From positions 3,600 through 67,599 of the forward strand of contig DASWIP010000133.1 in the NCBI GenBank assembly GCA_036397635.1: a stretch of DNA of 64,000 nt, in the 5' to 3' direction. The notes beneath the pieces were generated by a model. The model worked only from the letters and a program-made list of their open reading frames with translations. It was not told where the DNA came from and ran no database searches. Below, piece after piece: positions 33,405 through 42,393 of the stretch. How positions within the stretch are numbered: position 1 is the first letter of the stretch; each line of letters opens with the position of its first letter. Position numbers and translations under genes: made by a program. This DNA comes from DASWIP01 sp036397635 (GTDB lineage: Bacteria > Actinomycetota > AC-67).

Positions 33405-34588
33405 CCATCCCCGTCGAAGCGATCATGAGCAAGAAGGCTCGGTTCGAACGCGACCCCGAACGCATCCCGGAGGACTTCCGCGAGGAAGTGATGAAGCTCG
33501 CCGAGGCAGGGGAGTGGATCGTCCACCGCGTCCCCGAGGAGTACAAGGAAGTCCCGACCAAGTACGGCCGGATGAAGAAGGTGCCCGTCCAGCCGACGTG
33601 GCATCACAAGTCGTGCGGTCAGTGCGGCCACATCCCCGGCTACTCGACCTCGATCTTCTGGGTGATCCGCAAGCTCGAGCTCGAGTACAACGATCCCACC
33701 GACCAGACCTCGTGCACCGCGTGGAACTACTACGCGTCGGCGACCTCCAACGCGGCGGCGCAGGCGTCGGTCGCTATGCGCAACTTCGCGGCGGCCTACG
33801 AGTCCGGGTTCTACCCGATCATCCATTGCGGCACGTCCTACGGCCACTACAAAGAGGTGCGCGAGGAGATGTTGCTGTACCCGGAGCTGCGCGCGCAGGT
33901 GCGCGAGGTGATGCAGCGTCTGGGCAAGCCGCTGGTCATGCCCGAGGAGATCGTCCACTACAGCGAATGGTTCCACGCGATGCGGCCGGAGATCGCGGCG
34001 CGGCAGGTGCGGGACTTCTCGAACATCAGCGTGACCGTCCACCCGGCGTGCCACTACCACAAGCTGGTCGAGGGTGACGCGATCTACGACCCGGATGTGT
34101 ACCAGGGGCAGCGGACCTCGATCGTCACCGGCATTGCGGAGTCCCTGGGCGCCGAGGTGCGCGACTACTCGACCTGGTTCGACTGCTGTGGCTTTGGCTT
34201 CCGACACATCCTGGTCCAGCGGGACTTCACCCGCTCGTTCGCCACGCTGCGCAAGATCGAGGTGATGAAAGAGGAGGCCGATCCCGACGTCACGCTCACG
34301 CACGACACCGGATGCGTCACGACGCTGGACAAGAGCCAGTTCGCTGCGAAGGCGCACGGCTTCAAGGCGAGCATCCCGGTCATGAGCGAGGCGCAGTTCG
34401 CCGCGCTGGCGATGGGTGCACACCCCTTCCGGGTCTGCCAGCTCCATTGGCATTCGGCCGACTACCGGCCGCTGCTCGAGAAGATGGGGATCGATCACGA
34501 AGCAGCCTGGGCGGAATTCCAGGAAGACCTCAAGCGCTTGGAGCGCGGTGAGGCCGAGTACCTGACGTGGGAGGACGTGGATGCCTAG
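33401..34588 (+). CDS. hdrB1: sHdr complex subunit HdrB1, cysteine-rich domain protein
   Basis: A 395-residue CCG-domain protein. Cys 72, 75, 105 and 143 lie in the N-terminal half, and Cys 217, the pair Cys 262-263 in FDCCGFG, Cys 305 and Cys 346 in the C-terminal half. In the HdrB family such cysteines bind a noncubane [4Fe-4S] cluster where disulfide or sulfur substrates react. In sHdr, B1 is one of two such active-site subunits. The N terminus is about 60-70 residues longer than the usual ~300-residue subunit. It overlaps both neighbours, hdrC1 by four bases and hdrA by eight, so translation is coupled. Confidence 0.88.
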   Translation: MTIPVEAIMSKKARFERDPERIPEDFREEVMKLAEAGEWIVHRVPEEYKEVPTKYGRMKKVPVQPTWHHKSCGQCGHIPGYSTSIFWVIRKLELEYNDPTDQTSCTAWNYYASATSNAAAQASVAMRNFAAAYESGFYPIIHCGTSYGHYKEVREEMLLYPELRAQVREVMQRLGKPLVMPEEIVHYSEWFHAMRPEIAARQVRDFSNISVTVHPACHYHKLVEGDAIYDPDVYQGQRTSIVTGIAESLGAEVRDYSTWFDCCGFGFRHILVQRDFTRSFATLRKIEVMKEEADPDVTLTHDTGCVTTLDKSQFAAKAHGFKASIPVMSEAQFAALAMGAHPFRVCQLHWHSADYRPLLEKMGIDHEAAWAEFQEDLKRLERGEAEYLTWEDVDA

Positions 34589-35636
34589 CGACAACGTTCT
34601 GATCGTCGGAGGAGGCCCCGCCGGGCTTGAGGCCGCCCGCTTGATCACCGACCTCGGAGGCCGGGTGACGCTCATCGAAAGGGCCGACCACCTCGGCGGC
34701 ACGCCGATCACCGAGAACTACGCCACGCTGACGCCCAACTTCGAGAGCGCCGAGCAGGCGATGCAGCGGATGATCGACCCCGTGACCGGCAGCCCGAACA
34801 CCGACGTCAGGATGGAGACGGTCGTGACCGCGGTCGAGGGCGGGGCCGGCGACTTCCGTGTCACGCTCTCGACCGGCGATGTCGTCGAGGCCGGCGCGGT
34901 GATCCTGGCCACCGGCTTCCAGCATTTCGATCCGGGCCGCGAGACCCAGATGTACGGGTACTACGAGTATCCCGACGTGCTCGCGCTGCAGGATCTGGAG
35001 TCGATGCTCAAGCAGCACAACGTCGTGCGCCCGTCGAACGGTGAGGCGCCGAAGCGGCTGTGCTTCATCCAGTGCGTCGGCTCGCGCGACCGGCGGATCG
35101 GCAACGAGTACTGCTCGAAGGTGTGCTGCGGGGTCGCGAGCAAGGAGGCCATCGAGGTCCGCCAGCAGCTCCCGGACTGCAAGGTCTTCATCTTCTACAT
35201 CGACATGCGGATGTACGGCTACTGGGAGAACCAGATCTACTGGCCGGCCCAAGAGCAGTACAACGTGCAGTACGTCAAGGGGATCATCACGGAGATCCTG
35301 CCGAAGGGAGATCAGCTCCTCGTTCGCGGCGAGGACACCACGATGGGGCGTCCGATGGAGATCCCGATGGACATCGTGGTGCTCTCGGTCGGCATGGAGC
35401 CGTCGAAGGGCACGCGCGAGATGGCCGGCATCTTCGAGGTCCCGCAGAACAAGTATGGATTCATCGAGGTTTCGCACCCGCCGCTCGACACGGTCACCAC
35501 CGCGCGCGAGGGCATCTTCGCCTGCGGCGCCTCGCTCGGGCCGGCGGATCTCGAGGACACGGTCTCCAGCGCGGGTGCGGCGGCGATGAAGGCGCTCGCG
35601 TTGGTTCGCCGCGGCGTCACGGCCGCGCCGGCGTAG
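34581..35636 (+). CDS. hdrA: sHdr complex subunit HdrA, FAD protein
   Basis: A 351-residue flavoprotein with the FAD-binding GGGPAGLEAARL (Gly 10-15 region) and the typical HdrA cysteine box CFIQCVGSRDRRIGNEYCSK followed by VCC (Cys 161, 165, 178, 182, 183). The length matches the short sHdrA form that lacks the extra ferredoxin domains of methanogen HdrA. In the complex it holds FAD and connects the two HdrC/HdrB arms. It overlaps hdrB1. After it comes a 71-base gap, the largest inside the core operon, containing a short repeat. Confidence 0.93.
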   Translation: MPSDNVLIVGGGPAGLEAARLITDLGGRVTLIERADHLGGTPITENYATLTPNFESAEQAMQRMIDPVTGSPNTDVRMETVVTAVEGGAGDFRVTLSTGDVVEAGAVILATGFQHFDPGRETQMYGYYEYPDVLALQDLESMLKQHNVVRPSNGEAPKRLCFIQCVGSRDRRIGNEYCSKVCCGVASKEAIEVRQQLPDCKVFIFYIDMRMYGYWENQIYWPAQEQYNVQYVKGIITEILPKGDQLLVRGEDTTMGRPMEIPMDIVVLSVGMEPSKGTREMAGIFEVPQNKYGFIEVSHPPLDTVTTAREGIFACGASLGPADLEDTVSSAGAAAMKALALVRRGVTAAPA

Positions 35637-35676
35637 GGCCGAAGCGCCCGCAGCGGGGCCGAAGCGCCCGCATCGG
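35637..35676 (+). repeat. 20-base direct repeat, two copies
   Basis: GGCCGAAGCGCCCGCA(G/T)CGG occurs twice in tandem (35637-35656 and 35657-35676), differing at one base, directly after the hdrA stop. It may be slippage or a small mRNA structure element. No function is assigned. Confidence 0.7.
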
Positions 35677-35707
35677 GGCCGGGACAACAGAAGACGGGGG
35701 AAAGCGA

Positions 35708-36430
35708 GTGGGTGGACAGGTCGTCGATACCGTCACGGCTGAGGAATTCATGCAGCAGGTGCTGGAGAAGATCTCGCGTGACGAGATGGAGGCAATAGCG
35801 GCCGCCTGCGACCGGAAGGCGGCGCGCTTCGGCGAGCTGCTCGCGCCCGGGCCGCTCGACGATGAGGGTGCGCGCGCGCTGCTCGGGATGATGTTCGGCG
35901 CGCGCCGACAAGCCGATGCGATCCTGGCGTCGCTTGGGTCGGGTGGTTTCGGACGCGCGGCGGCGGACCTGGTGGGCGGTACCGGATCGATCTCCGAGCG
36001 CTTCGACGCCTTCGCCGGCTCGCTGCAGGGATACGAGGATCGCGGGTCCGACATCGCCGGTGAGCTGCTCCACTGGTCGGATCCGGACCGGTACTGGCTG
36101 TGGACGAAATGGATGTGGGATCCGCGGACCGAGACCGGATCCCTGCGCCTCGTCACCATGGAGGAGGTCGATCTGTACGGCGCCACGCCGGGAGAGACCT
36201 ACCTGAAGGTCGGCCAAGCCGTCGCGTTCGTGAACGAGACCGGCCGGGCGGTGGGGTTCACCGCGATCGGGAACGAGCGCTTCGGGATCAACGTGTTCCT
36301 CGCCTGCGCCTACGGGATCTACATGTACACCGTGCTCCGCATGCGGATGACGCAGGAGTTCAACCAGATCGTCCCGGCGTTGCCGGAGCTTGCCCGGCGT
36401 TTGCTCGGCGTCTATCGCCTGGAGGCCTGA
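35708..36430 (+). CDS. Conserved sHdr-cluster protein of unknown function (hyp)
   Basis: A 240-residue soluble protein between hdrA and the second HdrC/HdrB gene, the position where sHdr operons of other sulfur oxidisers carry the gene called hyp. It has a helical N-terminal half, then a mixed region with WSDPDRYWLWTKWMWDPRTE, containing an unusual cluster of five Trp, and AVGFTAIGNERFGINVFLAC. It has two cysteines and no iron-sulfur motif. GTG 35708 follows GACGGGGGAAAG. It ends sharing one base with the next start. Equivalence to the known hyp subunit is inferred from position and size. Confidence 0.7.
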   Translation: MGGQVVDTVTAEEFMQQVLEKISRDEMEAIAAACDRKAARFGELLAPGPLDDEGARALLGMMFGARRQADAILASLGSGGFGRAAADLVGGTGSISERFDAFAGSLQGYEDRGSDIAGELLHWSDPDRYWLWTKWMWDPRTETGSLRLVTMEEVDLYGATPGETYLKVGQAVAFVNETGRAVGFTAIGNERFGINVFLACAYGIYMYTVLRMRMTQEFNQIVPALPELARRLLGVYRLEA

Positions 36431-37698
36431 TGCCCATCGACAAGATCCAACCAACCGCGGTCGAGAAGGAGCTCGCGGTCATCGACGGATACGAGCTGCC
36501 CGGTCAATGGAACCGGATGTTCGAGCAGCGCGTCATCTGGGACTACGACGTCGAGCAGCTCGATCGCATCGGGGCCATCGAGGGCGGCGAGTCCTTGAAC
36601 TGGTGCTACGGCTGCGGCAAGTGCGTCCCCGTGTGCCCGGTCGACATCGTGGGCGAGTACGGGCCGCGCAAGATCCACCGGATGGTGCAGACCGGCACCG
36701 ACCTGTTCACCGACGACAACCTCTGGCTGTGCACCACCTGCGGGAACTGCCTGCGCGTGTGTCCGAAGGAGGTCGACATGATCAAGATCATGCCGGCCGT
36801 TCGCGAGGTCGCCGTCGGCGAGGGCAACGTCCCCGCCGAGCTTCAACAGGTCTTCGAGAAGACGGCGCGGTACGGCAACGCGCTCGGCGAGAACCCCAAG
36901 AAGCGCGAGAAGTGGACCAAGGACGCCGGGACCGAGATCAGGATCCTGCGCACCGACCCCGGACCTGTGGACGTGCTATTCGTCGTCGAGGACTACTGGG
37001 CCTACCACCCCCGGGGCATCGACGCCGCGCAAGCGAACGCGCGCGTCCTCAACCGGCTCGGCGTCGACTGGGCGATCCTGGGAGCCGAGGAGCGAACCAT
37101 CGGCGACTCGCAGCGCCTCGCCGGCGAGAAGGGTCTGTTCGAGATGCTCGTCGAGCAGAACGCCGAGACCTTCGGCCGCCACGAGTTCACGCGCCTGGTG
37201 ACACCGGACCCGCACGCGTTCAACGCGCTGCGCAACGAGTACCCCAAGTACGGGCACCTCTACGAGGTGCTCCACTACACGCAGCTTCTAGCGTCGCTGA
37301 TCCCGCAGATGAGCTTCACCAAAGAGCTGAAGATGAAGGCCACGTTCCACGACCCCTGCTACCTGGGCCGGCACAACGGGGAGTACGAGGCGCCGCGACA
37401 GCTCATCGAGGCGATCCCCGGCGTCGAGTTCGTCGAGATGATGCGCTGCCGCGCCAACGGGTACTGCTGCGGCGGCGGCGGCGGGGGGATGTGGCTCGAC
37501 GGGCTCGCCGCGACCATGCAGAGCGAACGGCTGTCCGAGCGCCGCGTCCGCGAGGCCGTCGAGACGGGCGCCGAGTGCCTGGTCGTCGTTTGCCCGTACG
37601 AGGTGTCCCGGTTCGAGGATGCCGTGAAGTCCACGGGGAACGACGGCAAGCTGATCGTGCGCGACCTGGCCGAGCTGCTCGACGAGGCGATGGCATAG
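36430..37698 (+). CDS. Fused HdrC2-HdrB2 subunit of sHdr complex
   Basis: A 422-residue fusion. Residues ~50-125 carry two [4Fe-4S] motifs, CYGCGKCVPVCP (Cys 59, 62, 65, 69) and CTTCGNCLRVCP (Cys 101, 104, 107, 111). Residues ~175-420 are an HdrB-like region. Its second cysteine-rich repeat is intact (DPCYLGR, then MMRCRANGYCCGGGGGG), but the first has lost its cysteines (EERTIGDSQRL where CCG is expected). In many sHdr operons HdrC2 and HdrB2 are separate genes. The fusion resembles HdrD. It is probably the second active-site arm of the complex. It is paralogous to the C-terminal half of the membrane protein at 44160, which shows the same degenerate first repeat. Confidence 0.88.
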   Translation: MPIDKIQPTAVEKELAVIDGYELPGQWNRMFEQRVIWDYDVEQLDRIGAIEGGESLNWCYGCGKCVPVCPVDIVGEYGPRKIHRMVQTGTDLFTDDNLWLCTTCGNCLRVCPKEVDMIKIMPAVREVAVGEGNVPAELQQVFEKTARYGNALGENPKKREKWTKDAGTEIRILRTDPGPVDVLFVVEDYWAYHPRGIDAAQANARVLNRLGVDWAILGAEERTIGDSQRLAGEKGLFEMLVEQNAETFGRHEFTRLVTPDPHAFNALRNEYPKYGHLYEVLHYTQLLASLIPQMSFTKELKMKATFHDPCYLGRHNGEYEAPRQLIEAIPGVEFVEMMRCRANGYCCGGGGGGMWLDGLAATMQSERLSERRVREAVETGAECLVVVCPYEVSRFEDAVKSTGNDGKLIVRDLAELLDEAMA

Positions 37699-37701
37699 GT
37701 C

Positions 37702-38727
37702 ATGCTGGACGGCCTGAGGCTGCTGGATCTGGGGTGGGTCAGCGCCGTGCGCTCCCAGACCGTCTGGCACGCGATCGCGGAACGGATGCGACCGAGCGAT
37801 CGCCCGGTTCTGTGCCTGTGCTCGCCGACGGATCCGTACGTCTCGATCGGCTATCACCGACGCCTCGACGAGATCGACCTCGATGCGTGCGAGCGCCGCG
37901 GCCTGCCGGTCTTCCGCCGTCGCGTCGGCGGCGGCCCCGTGTACTGCGACCCCTCGCAGCTCTTCTTCCAGCTGATCGTCCCCGCGCGCGGCTGGCCGGC
38001 GGTCATGGACCGGGCGTGGGAGCGCGCCATGGGGCCGGCGGTCGACGCGTTCCGCGCGCTCGGCGTCAAAGCGGAGCTGGTCGAGGGCAACGACCTGGTG
38101 GCCGAGGGACGCAAGATCAGCGGGACGGGCGCGGCGCGCATCGGCGACGCGCTGGTGTTCGTGGGGAACGTGATCTTCGAGTTCGACCACGCGGCGATGG
38201 CCGATGTGCTGCGGGTACCGGCGGGCGCGAAGCGTGAGGTCGAGCGATTGATGCGACGCTATCTGGCTCCCGTGCGTGAGGCGGCGGGCCGCGAGATCGA
38301 TCGCGTCGAGGCGATCGGCGAGATCGTCGATGCCTATGCGGCCGCCTTCGGGGGCGCGCGCCGGAGCACGCTGGCCGACGAGGAGACGGCGTCCGCGCGC
38401 GTGCTCGACGCGCTGTTCTCGTCGCGGGACTGGGTCGGATCGGACCGGCCGCCCGTCCCGCCCCGCGTGAAGATCCGCGCCGGCGTCACGGTGCTCCTGC
38501 TCGGGTCGTCCTGGGTCTCGGTCACCGACGGCGTGGTCGATCGGGTGGCGTTGCTCAACGGATGGGTGCCGGCGCCGGGCTTGCGAGGGAAGCTGCAGCG
38601 CGCGCTGAGCGGCCGGCCGGTCGAGCCGAAGGCGCTCGCGCGGGCCGTGCGGGACGCGTGCGGGACCTGGGATCGCAGCGAGGAACTCGTGAACGCGATC
38701 GTTGCCGGCTATCGGGGAGGAGCGTGA
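37702..38727 (+). CDS. Lipoate-protein ligase-like enzyme (sLpl type), first copy
   Basis: A 341-residue ligase with the lipoyl/adenylate motif RRRVGGGPVYCD (about residues 72-83) and the catalytic-lysine segment GRKISGTGA (Lys 138). It also has a C-terminal accessory domain (~260-341), so both LplA and LplB parts seem present in one chain. The enzyme attaches octanoate or lipoate to a lysine on GcvH-like proteins. In sHdr organisms a dedicated sLpl with LipS1/LipS2 modifies LbpA. Placement directly before an lbpA-like gene, overlapping it by one base, supports that role. The His of the classical motif is replaced by Cys (VYCD). Confidence 0.85.
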   Translation: MLDGLRLLDLGWVSAVRSQTVWHAIAERMRPSDRPVLCLCSPTDPYVSIGYHRRLDEIDLDACERRGLPVFRRRVGGGPVYCDPSQLFFQLIVPARGWPAVMDRAWERAMGPAVDAFRALGVKAELVEGNDLVAEGRKISGTGAARIGDALVFVGNVIFEFDHAAMADVLRVPAGAKREVERLMRRYLAPVREAAGREIDRVEAIGEIVDAYAAAFGGARRSTLADEETASARVLDALFSSRDWVGSDRPPVPPRVKIRAGVTVLLLGSSWVSVTDGVVDRVALLNGWVPAPGLRGKLQRALSGRPVEPKALARAVRDACGTWDRSEELVNAIVAGYRGGA

Positions 38728-39188
38728 TGGGGGAGGCAACCGTTTGCGAGATCGATCGGTTCCGCGTGCCGCTGGACCGCGCGTACCACCGGACGGATCA
38801 CACCTGGGTCCGGGTCGAAGGCGACCTGGTGCGGGTGGGGCTGGACGCGTTGGGTGTGGAAACCGCCGGCGACCTCGCGCAGATCATCATGAAGCCGCCG
38901 GGCACGGCGCTTGAAGCCGGCGACGAGATGGGCAGCATCGAGGCGCAGAAGTTCGTCGGCGACCTCCGCTCTCCCGTCTCCGGCGATGTTGTCGAGGTGA
39001 ACGCGCGCGCGCTGGACGACCCGCGCCTGGTGCAGGAGGACCCGTACGGCGAGGGATGGCTGCTGATCCTGCGCCCCTCCGAGCACCCGGCCGACGTTCT
39101 CGCCGGGTTGATCGCCGGCGAGGGCGTGCGCGACTGGTTCGCCGCCGAGCTGGACCGGTACCGCCGGGAGGGGTCGGTCGCCGGATGA
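38727..39188 (+). CDS. GcvH-like lipoate-binding protein, first copy
   Basis: A 153-residue GcvH-fold protein with the lipoyl lysine at Lys 75 in GSIEAQKFVGDLRSPVSG, followed by GDVVEVN and EDPYGEGWLLILRP. It matches the family that carries lipoamide on a swinging arm. In sulfur oxidisers such proteins (LbpA) present sulfur intermediates to sHdr instead of serving glycine cleavage. No gcvP or gcvT is present, so LbpA is favoured. It differs from the two later copies, which have the KWVGPVP motif, so it could be a more GcvH-like acceptor or a lipoylation relay. It overlaps the next gene (ATGA). Confidence 0.83.
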   Translation: MGEATVCEIDRFRVPLDRAYHRTDHTWVRVEGDLVRVGLDALGVETAGDLAQIIMKPPGTALEAGDEMGSIEAQKFVGDLRSPVSGDVVEVNARALDDPRLVQEDPYGEGWLLILRPSEHPADVLAGLIAGEGVRDWFAAELDRYRREGSVAG

Positions 39189-40159
39189 GCGTCCGAACGT
39201 CCAGCGTCTCGTCCGGCTTCGGGATCCGAAGCCGGAACTTCGGCGACCATATCGACTTCTTCGCGCCCGGTCTCAAGCCCTACAAGACCAGCGAGTTCAC
39301 TCCGCGCAACGCGCGCGCGATGCTGCCGGTGAGCGTCACCGGATCCGCGTGCGCGCTGCAGTGCGACCACTGCTCGGCGAAGGTGCTCGACGGGATGATG
39401 TCGGTGACCCCGGATAAGCCGCTGTTCGAGCTGGCGAAGGAGCTGCACGCGAAAGGCACGAAGGGCATGCTCGTCTCGGGCGGCTCGCAGCGGAGCGGTG
39501 GCGTCCCGCTGCTCGCGCAGATCGAGGACATCAAGCGGATCAAGGGCGAGCTGGGCATGCGGGTGATCTGCCACGTCGGCTACCCGAACGCCGCGACCGC
39601 CAAGGGCCTCGCCGAGGCCGGCATCGACGGCGCGATGATCGACGTCATCGGCGCCGACGAGACGCTGCACGACGTCTACCACCTGGACCTCACGACCGCG
39701 GACGTCGAGCGGTCGGTCGCGACGCTCGCCGAGCACGGGCATCGGATCATCCCGCACATCGTGCTCGGGCTGCACTACGGGGCATTCCTGGGCGAGCAGC
39801 ACGCGCTCGAGATGATCTCGCGCTACCCCGTGTACACGCTGATCCTGGTCGTCCTGGTGCCGCTGGTCGGCACGCCGATGGGTCACCTGCCGCCGCCGGA
39901 TACCGATGAGGTGGTCGGGTTCTTCGGGGTCGCGCGCGAGGCGATGCCGTCGACCAGGCTCCACCTCGGGTGCGCGCGACCCCTCGGTGGGATGAAAGTC
40001 GACCTGGACCGCGCCGCCATCGATCTGGGGTTCAACGGCATCGCGTACCCGGCCGAGGGCAGCGTCGCCTACGCGGAATCGCTGGGTCTGCAGGCGCGCT
40101 TCTACGACGGATGCTGCTCGCTGACGTGGGCGGACTTCGCCGAGGAGGCGATGGCGTGA
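39185..40159 (+). CDS. lipS1: Radical SAM lipoyl synthase component LipS1
   Basis: A 324-residue radical SAM protein with the cluster motif CALQCDHC (Cys 56, 60, 63) and the following GMLVSGG, typical of the SAM-binding GGE-like turn, plus extra cysteines in GCARPLGG and YDGCCSLTW. In the alternative lipoate assembly route, LipS1 and LipS2 together insert two sulfur atoms into octanoyl groups on lipoate-binding proteins. The pairing with LipS2 (41292) and two ligases in one operon supports this over other radical SAM functions. Both ends overlap neighbours by four bases. Confidence 0.85.
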   Translation: MSVRTSSVSSGFGIRSRNFGDHIDFFAPGLKPYKTSEFTPRNARAMLPVSVTGSACALQCDHCSAKVLDGMMSVTPDKPLFELAKELHAKGTKGMLVSGGSQRSGGVPLLAQIEDIKRIKGELGMRVICHVGYPNAATAKGLAEAGIDGAMIDVIGADETLHDVYHLDLTTADVERSVATLAEHGHRIIPHIVLGLHYGAFLGEQHALEMISRYPVYTLILVVLVPLVGTPMGHLPPPDTDEVVGFFGVAREAMPSTRLHLGCARPLGGMKVDLDRAAIDLGFNGIAYPAEGSVAYAESLGLQARFYDGCCSLTWADFAEEAMA

Positions 40160-41301
40160 CGGCGTGGCGACTTCTGATCGACGACGGCGTCGGCGCCGCC
40201 GACGGCCTCGCGACCGACGAGGCGTTGATGCGCTCCTACGCCGGCGGGTCGCTGCCGGAGCCGACGTTGCGCCTGTACAGCTACCGGAGCCACTGCGCGC
40301 TGGTCGGCCGCTTCCAGGACGCAGCCGCCGAGCTGGATCTTGACGCCTGTCGCGCGACCGGCACCGAGGTGGACCGCCGGCCGACCGGTGGCGGGGCGAT
40401 CATCATGGGCGAGCAGCAACTGGGCGTCGCCCTGGTGACCTCGCTGCGGCACCCGACGACGCCGCCGCATGCGCGCGCGATCATCGACTCGTTCGGCCGA
40501 GGCATCGTCGTGGGGTTGGCGCGCCTCGGCGTCCGGGGCGAGGTCCGCGGGAAGAACGACGTCGCGGTGAACGGCCGCAAGATCGCCGGCCTCGGGATCT
40601 ACGTGGACGCGCACGACGCGGTGCTGTTCCACGCCAGCGTGCTCGCCGATCTCGACATCGGGTTCATGCTCCGGGTGCTGAACATCCCTGCGGCGAAGCT
40701 CGCGGACAAGGGCGTCCAGAAGGTGTCGGAGCGCATCACGACCGTCTCGCGCGAGACCGGGTCGCCGGTGACCGTGGCGGATCTTCGGGGATGCGTGGAG
40801 GCCGGCTTCGAGGAGGTCTTCGGGATCAGCTTCGCGCGCGGTCGGCTCACCGGCGAGGAGCGCGCGGCCGGGGCGTCGCTGCTCGAGCAGCGATACGGCA
40901 CGCCGGGATGGCTGCGGCAGCGGGTCTCGGACGCGCCGACCGGCTCGTCGATCCTGAAGACGCCCGGCGGGCTCCTGCGGATCGCCGTCGGCCTGTCGGG
41001 GAACGCGCTCAAGGAGGTCATGATCAGCGGCGACTTCATGGCGCGCGAGCGCGCGGTCGCCGAGATCGAGGCCGCGTTGCGCTGGGCCGGCGCCGAGCGC
41101 GCCCGCGTCGCCGACGCCGTGGCCGAGGGGACGCGCCGCGGCGGCGGCCTGGAGGGCGTCGGCGACGCGGACCTGACCGAGGCGGTCTGGCAGGCGGTCG
41201 TGGATGCGAAGCATCGGCGTGGCGCCGCGGGATCCTGCTACTACCCGAACAGCGATCCGCTCGGAGTCGAACCGAAACAGGAGGCGACATCGTGGCGATA
41301 G
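40156..41301 (+). CDS. Lipoate-protein ligase, second copy
   Basis: A 381-residue LplA-family ligase: RRPTGGGAIIMG (residues 74-85) for lipoyl-AMP binding and GRKIAGLG with catalytic Lys 142, plus a C-terminal domain of about 130 residues ending in a region rich in Gly and basic residues. It sits between the two radical SAM lipoyl synthase genes, overlapping LipS1 by four bases and LipS2 by ten. One ligase may load octanoate and the other lipoate, or they may serve different LbpA acceptors. The sequence does not decide. GTG 40156 is the coupled start. Confidence 0.83.
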   Translation: MTAWRLLIDDGVGAADGLATDEALMRSYAGGSLPEPTLRLYSYRSHCALVGRFQDAAAELDLDACRATGTEVDRRPTGGGAIIMGEQQLGVALVTSLRHPTTPPHARAIIDSFGRGIVVGLARLGVRGEVRGKNDVAVNGRKIAGLGIYVDAHDAVLFHASVLADLDIGFMLRVLNIPAAKLADKGVQKVSERITTVSRETGSPVTVADLRGCVEAGFEEVFGISFARGRLTGEERAAGASLLEQRYGTPGWLRQRVSDAPTGSSILKTPGGLLRIAVGLSGNALKEVMISGDFMARERAVAEIEAALRWAGAERARVADAVAEGTRRGGGLEGVGDADLTEAVWQAVVDAKHRRGAAGSCYYPNSDPLGVEPKQEATSWR

Positions 41302-42383
41302 CGCGAGAGCAGCTCCCGCTCGCGAAAGGCGGCGACGATCGGGCCAAGACATCCCCCGAGTGGGTCCGGATCAGCATGGCCAGCGCGATCGCGCTCGGCT
41401 TCCGGTCGGGGCGCTTCTCGCGCACCTTCGAGTTCGGCGGCATCAACCTGTTGCTGAACTACGAGCAGGGATGCCTGTCGGACTGCGCGTACTGCGGGCT
41501 GGCGCGCACGCGCCCCGGCGACTACGACGAGAAGTCCTTCATCCGGGTGGACTGGCCCCTGGTCGAGACCAACACGTTCGTCGATCGGATGGCCGAGCGG
41601 CAGGACAAGCTCACCCGGCTGTGCATCTCGATGGTGACCCACGGGCATGCGTATCCCGACACCGTCGCGCTGACCGAGCGCATCCGCGCGAAGGTCGCCA
41701 CACCGCTTTCGATCCTGGTCGCGCCGCCGACGCTGAACCGCGACCGGATCGAGCACTTCAAGCGGATCGGCGTCGACATGATCGGCGTCGGGCTGGACGC
41801 GGCGACCGAGGCATTGTTCATCCGGCATCGGACCGACGTGCCCGCCGGCGGGCTCCGGTGGGAGAAGTACTGGGAGGTCATCGACGACTCGCGCGATGTC
41901 TTCGGGCCGTGGAAGGTCAATGCGCACGTGCTCGTCGGTCTTGGCGAGACCGACCGCGATCTGTGCGACCTGTTCTTCCGCCTGTGCGAGCGTCAGATCT
42001 TCCCGTACCTGTTCTCGTTCAACCCCGAGCCCGACTCGCGCTTGGGGATCGCGCCGCGCGCGCCGCTGTGGCGGTGGCGGCGCATCCAGCTGCTCAAGTA
42101 TCTGATCGAGCAGCACGGCCTGCGCCCCGAGCAGCTCGACTTCGACGACTCAGGCGCGCTGCTACGCGTCGATGCGCCTCGGGGATGGGTGCTCGAGCAC
42201 GTGCGCGCGGGCGAGGCCTTCATGACCAACGGCTGTCCAGGCCCGAACGGCGAGCCAGGCTGCACGCGCCCGTACGGCAGCTACCGCCCCAGCGAGCCGT
42301 TCCGCGACTTCCCGTTCCTGCCGCTGCTCGACGACGCTCGCGGCATCGAGCGCGACCTCAGACTCGACGAGATCCTCGCCTGA
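41292..42383 (+). CDS. lipS2: Radical SAM lipoyl synthase component LipS2
   Basis: A 363-residue radical SAM protein with CLSDCAYC (Cys 61, 65, 68) and conserved GVDMIGVGLDAATEALF and HVLVGLGETDRDLCD segments. A C-terminal Cys pair sits in NGCPGPNGEPGCTRP, likely for an auxiliary iron-sulfur cluster or sulfur donation. It should act with LipS1 to convert octanoyl- to lipoyl-LbpA. GTG 41292 is fixed by AGGAGG seven bases upstream, inside the preceding gene. It ends ten bases before etfB. Confidence 0.85.
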   Translation: MAIAREQLPLAKGGDDRAKTSPEWVRISMASAIALGFRSGRFSRTFEFGGINLLLNYEQGCLSDCAYCGLARTRPGDYDEKSFIRVDWPLVETNTFVDRMAERQDKLTRLCISMVTHGHAYPDTVALTERIRAKVATPLSILVAPPTLNRDRIEHFKRIGVDMIGVGLDAATEALFIRHRTDVPAGGLRWEKYWEVIDDSRDVFGPWKVNAHVLVGLGETDRDLCDLFFRLCERQIFPYLFSFNPEPDSRLGIAPRAPLWRWRRIQLLKYLIEQHGLRPEQLDFDDSGALLRVDAPRGWVLEHVRAGEAFMTNGCPGPNGEPGCTRPYGSYRPSEPFRDFPFLPLLDDARGIERDLRLDEILA

Positions 42384-42393
42384 AGGAGGCATC

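Noticed and set aside
32649..37698. Methanogen-type heterodisulfide reductase
   Set aside because: HdrA is the short form without added ferredoxin domains, and TusA, DsrE, LbpA and LipS genes define the sulfur-oxidising type. No mvh or methanogenesis genes are present.
38727..39188. Glycine cleavage H protein
   Set aside because: No gcvP, gcvT or lpd nearby, and the gene sits inside an sHdr operon with dedicated ligases and LipS1/LipS2; a lipoate-binding sulfur carrier is the better reading, though not proven for this copy.
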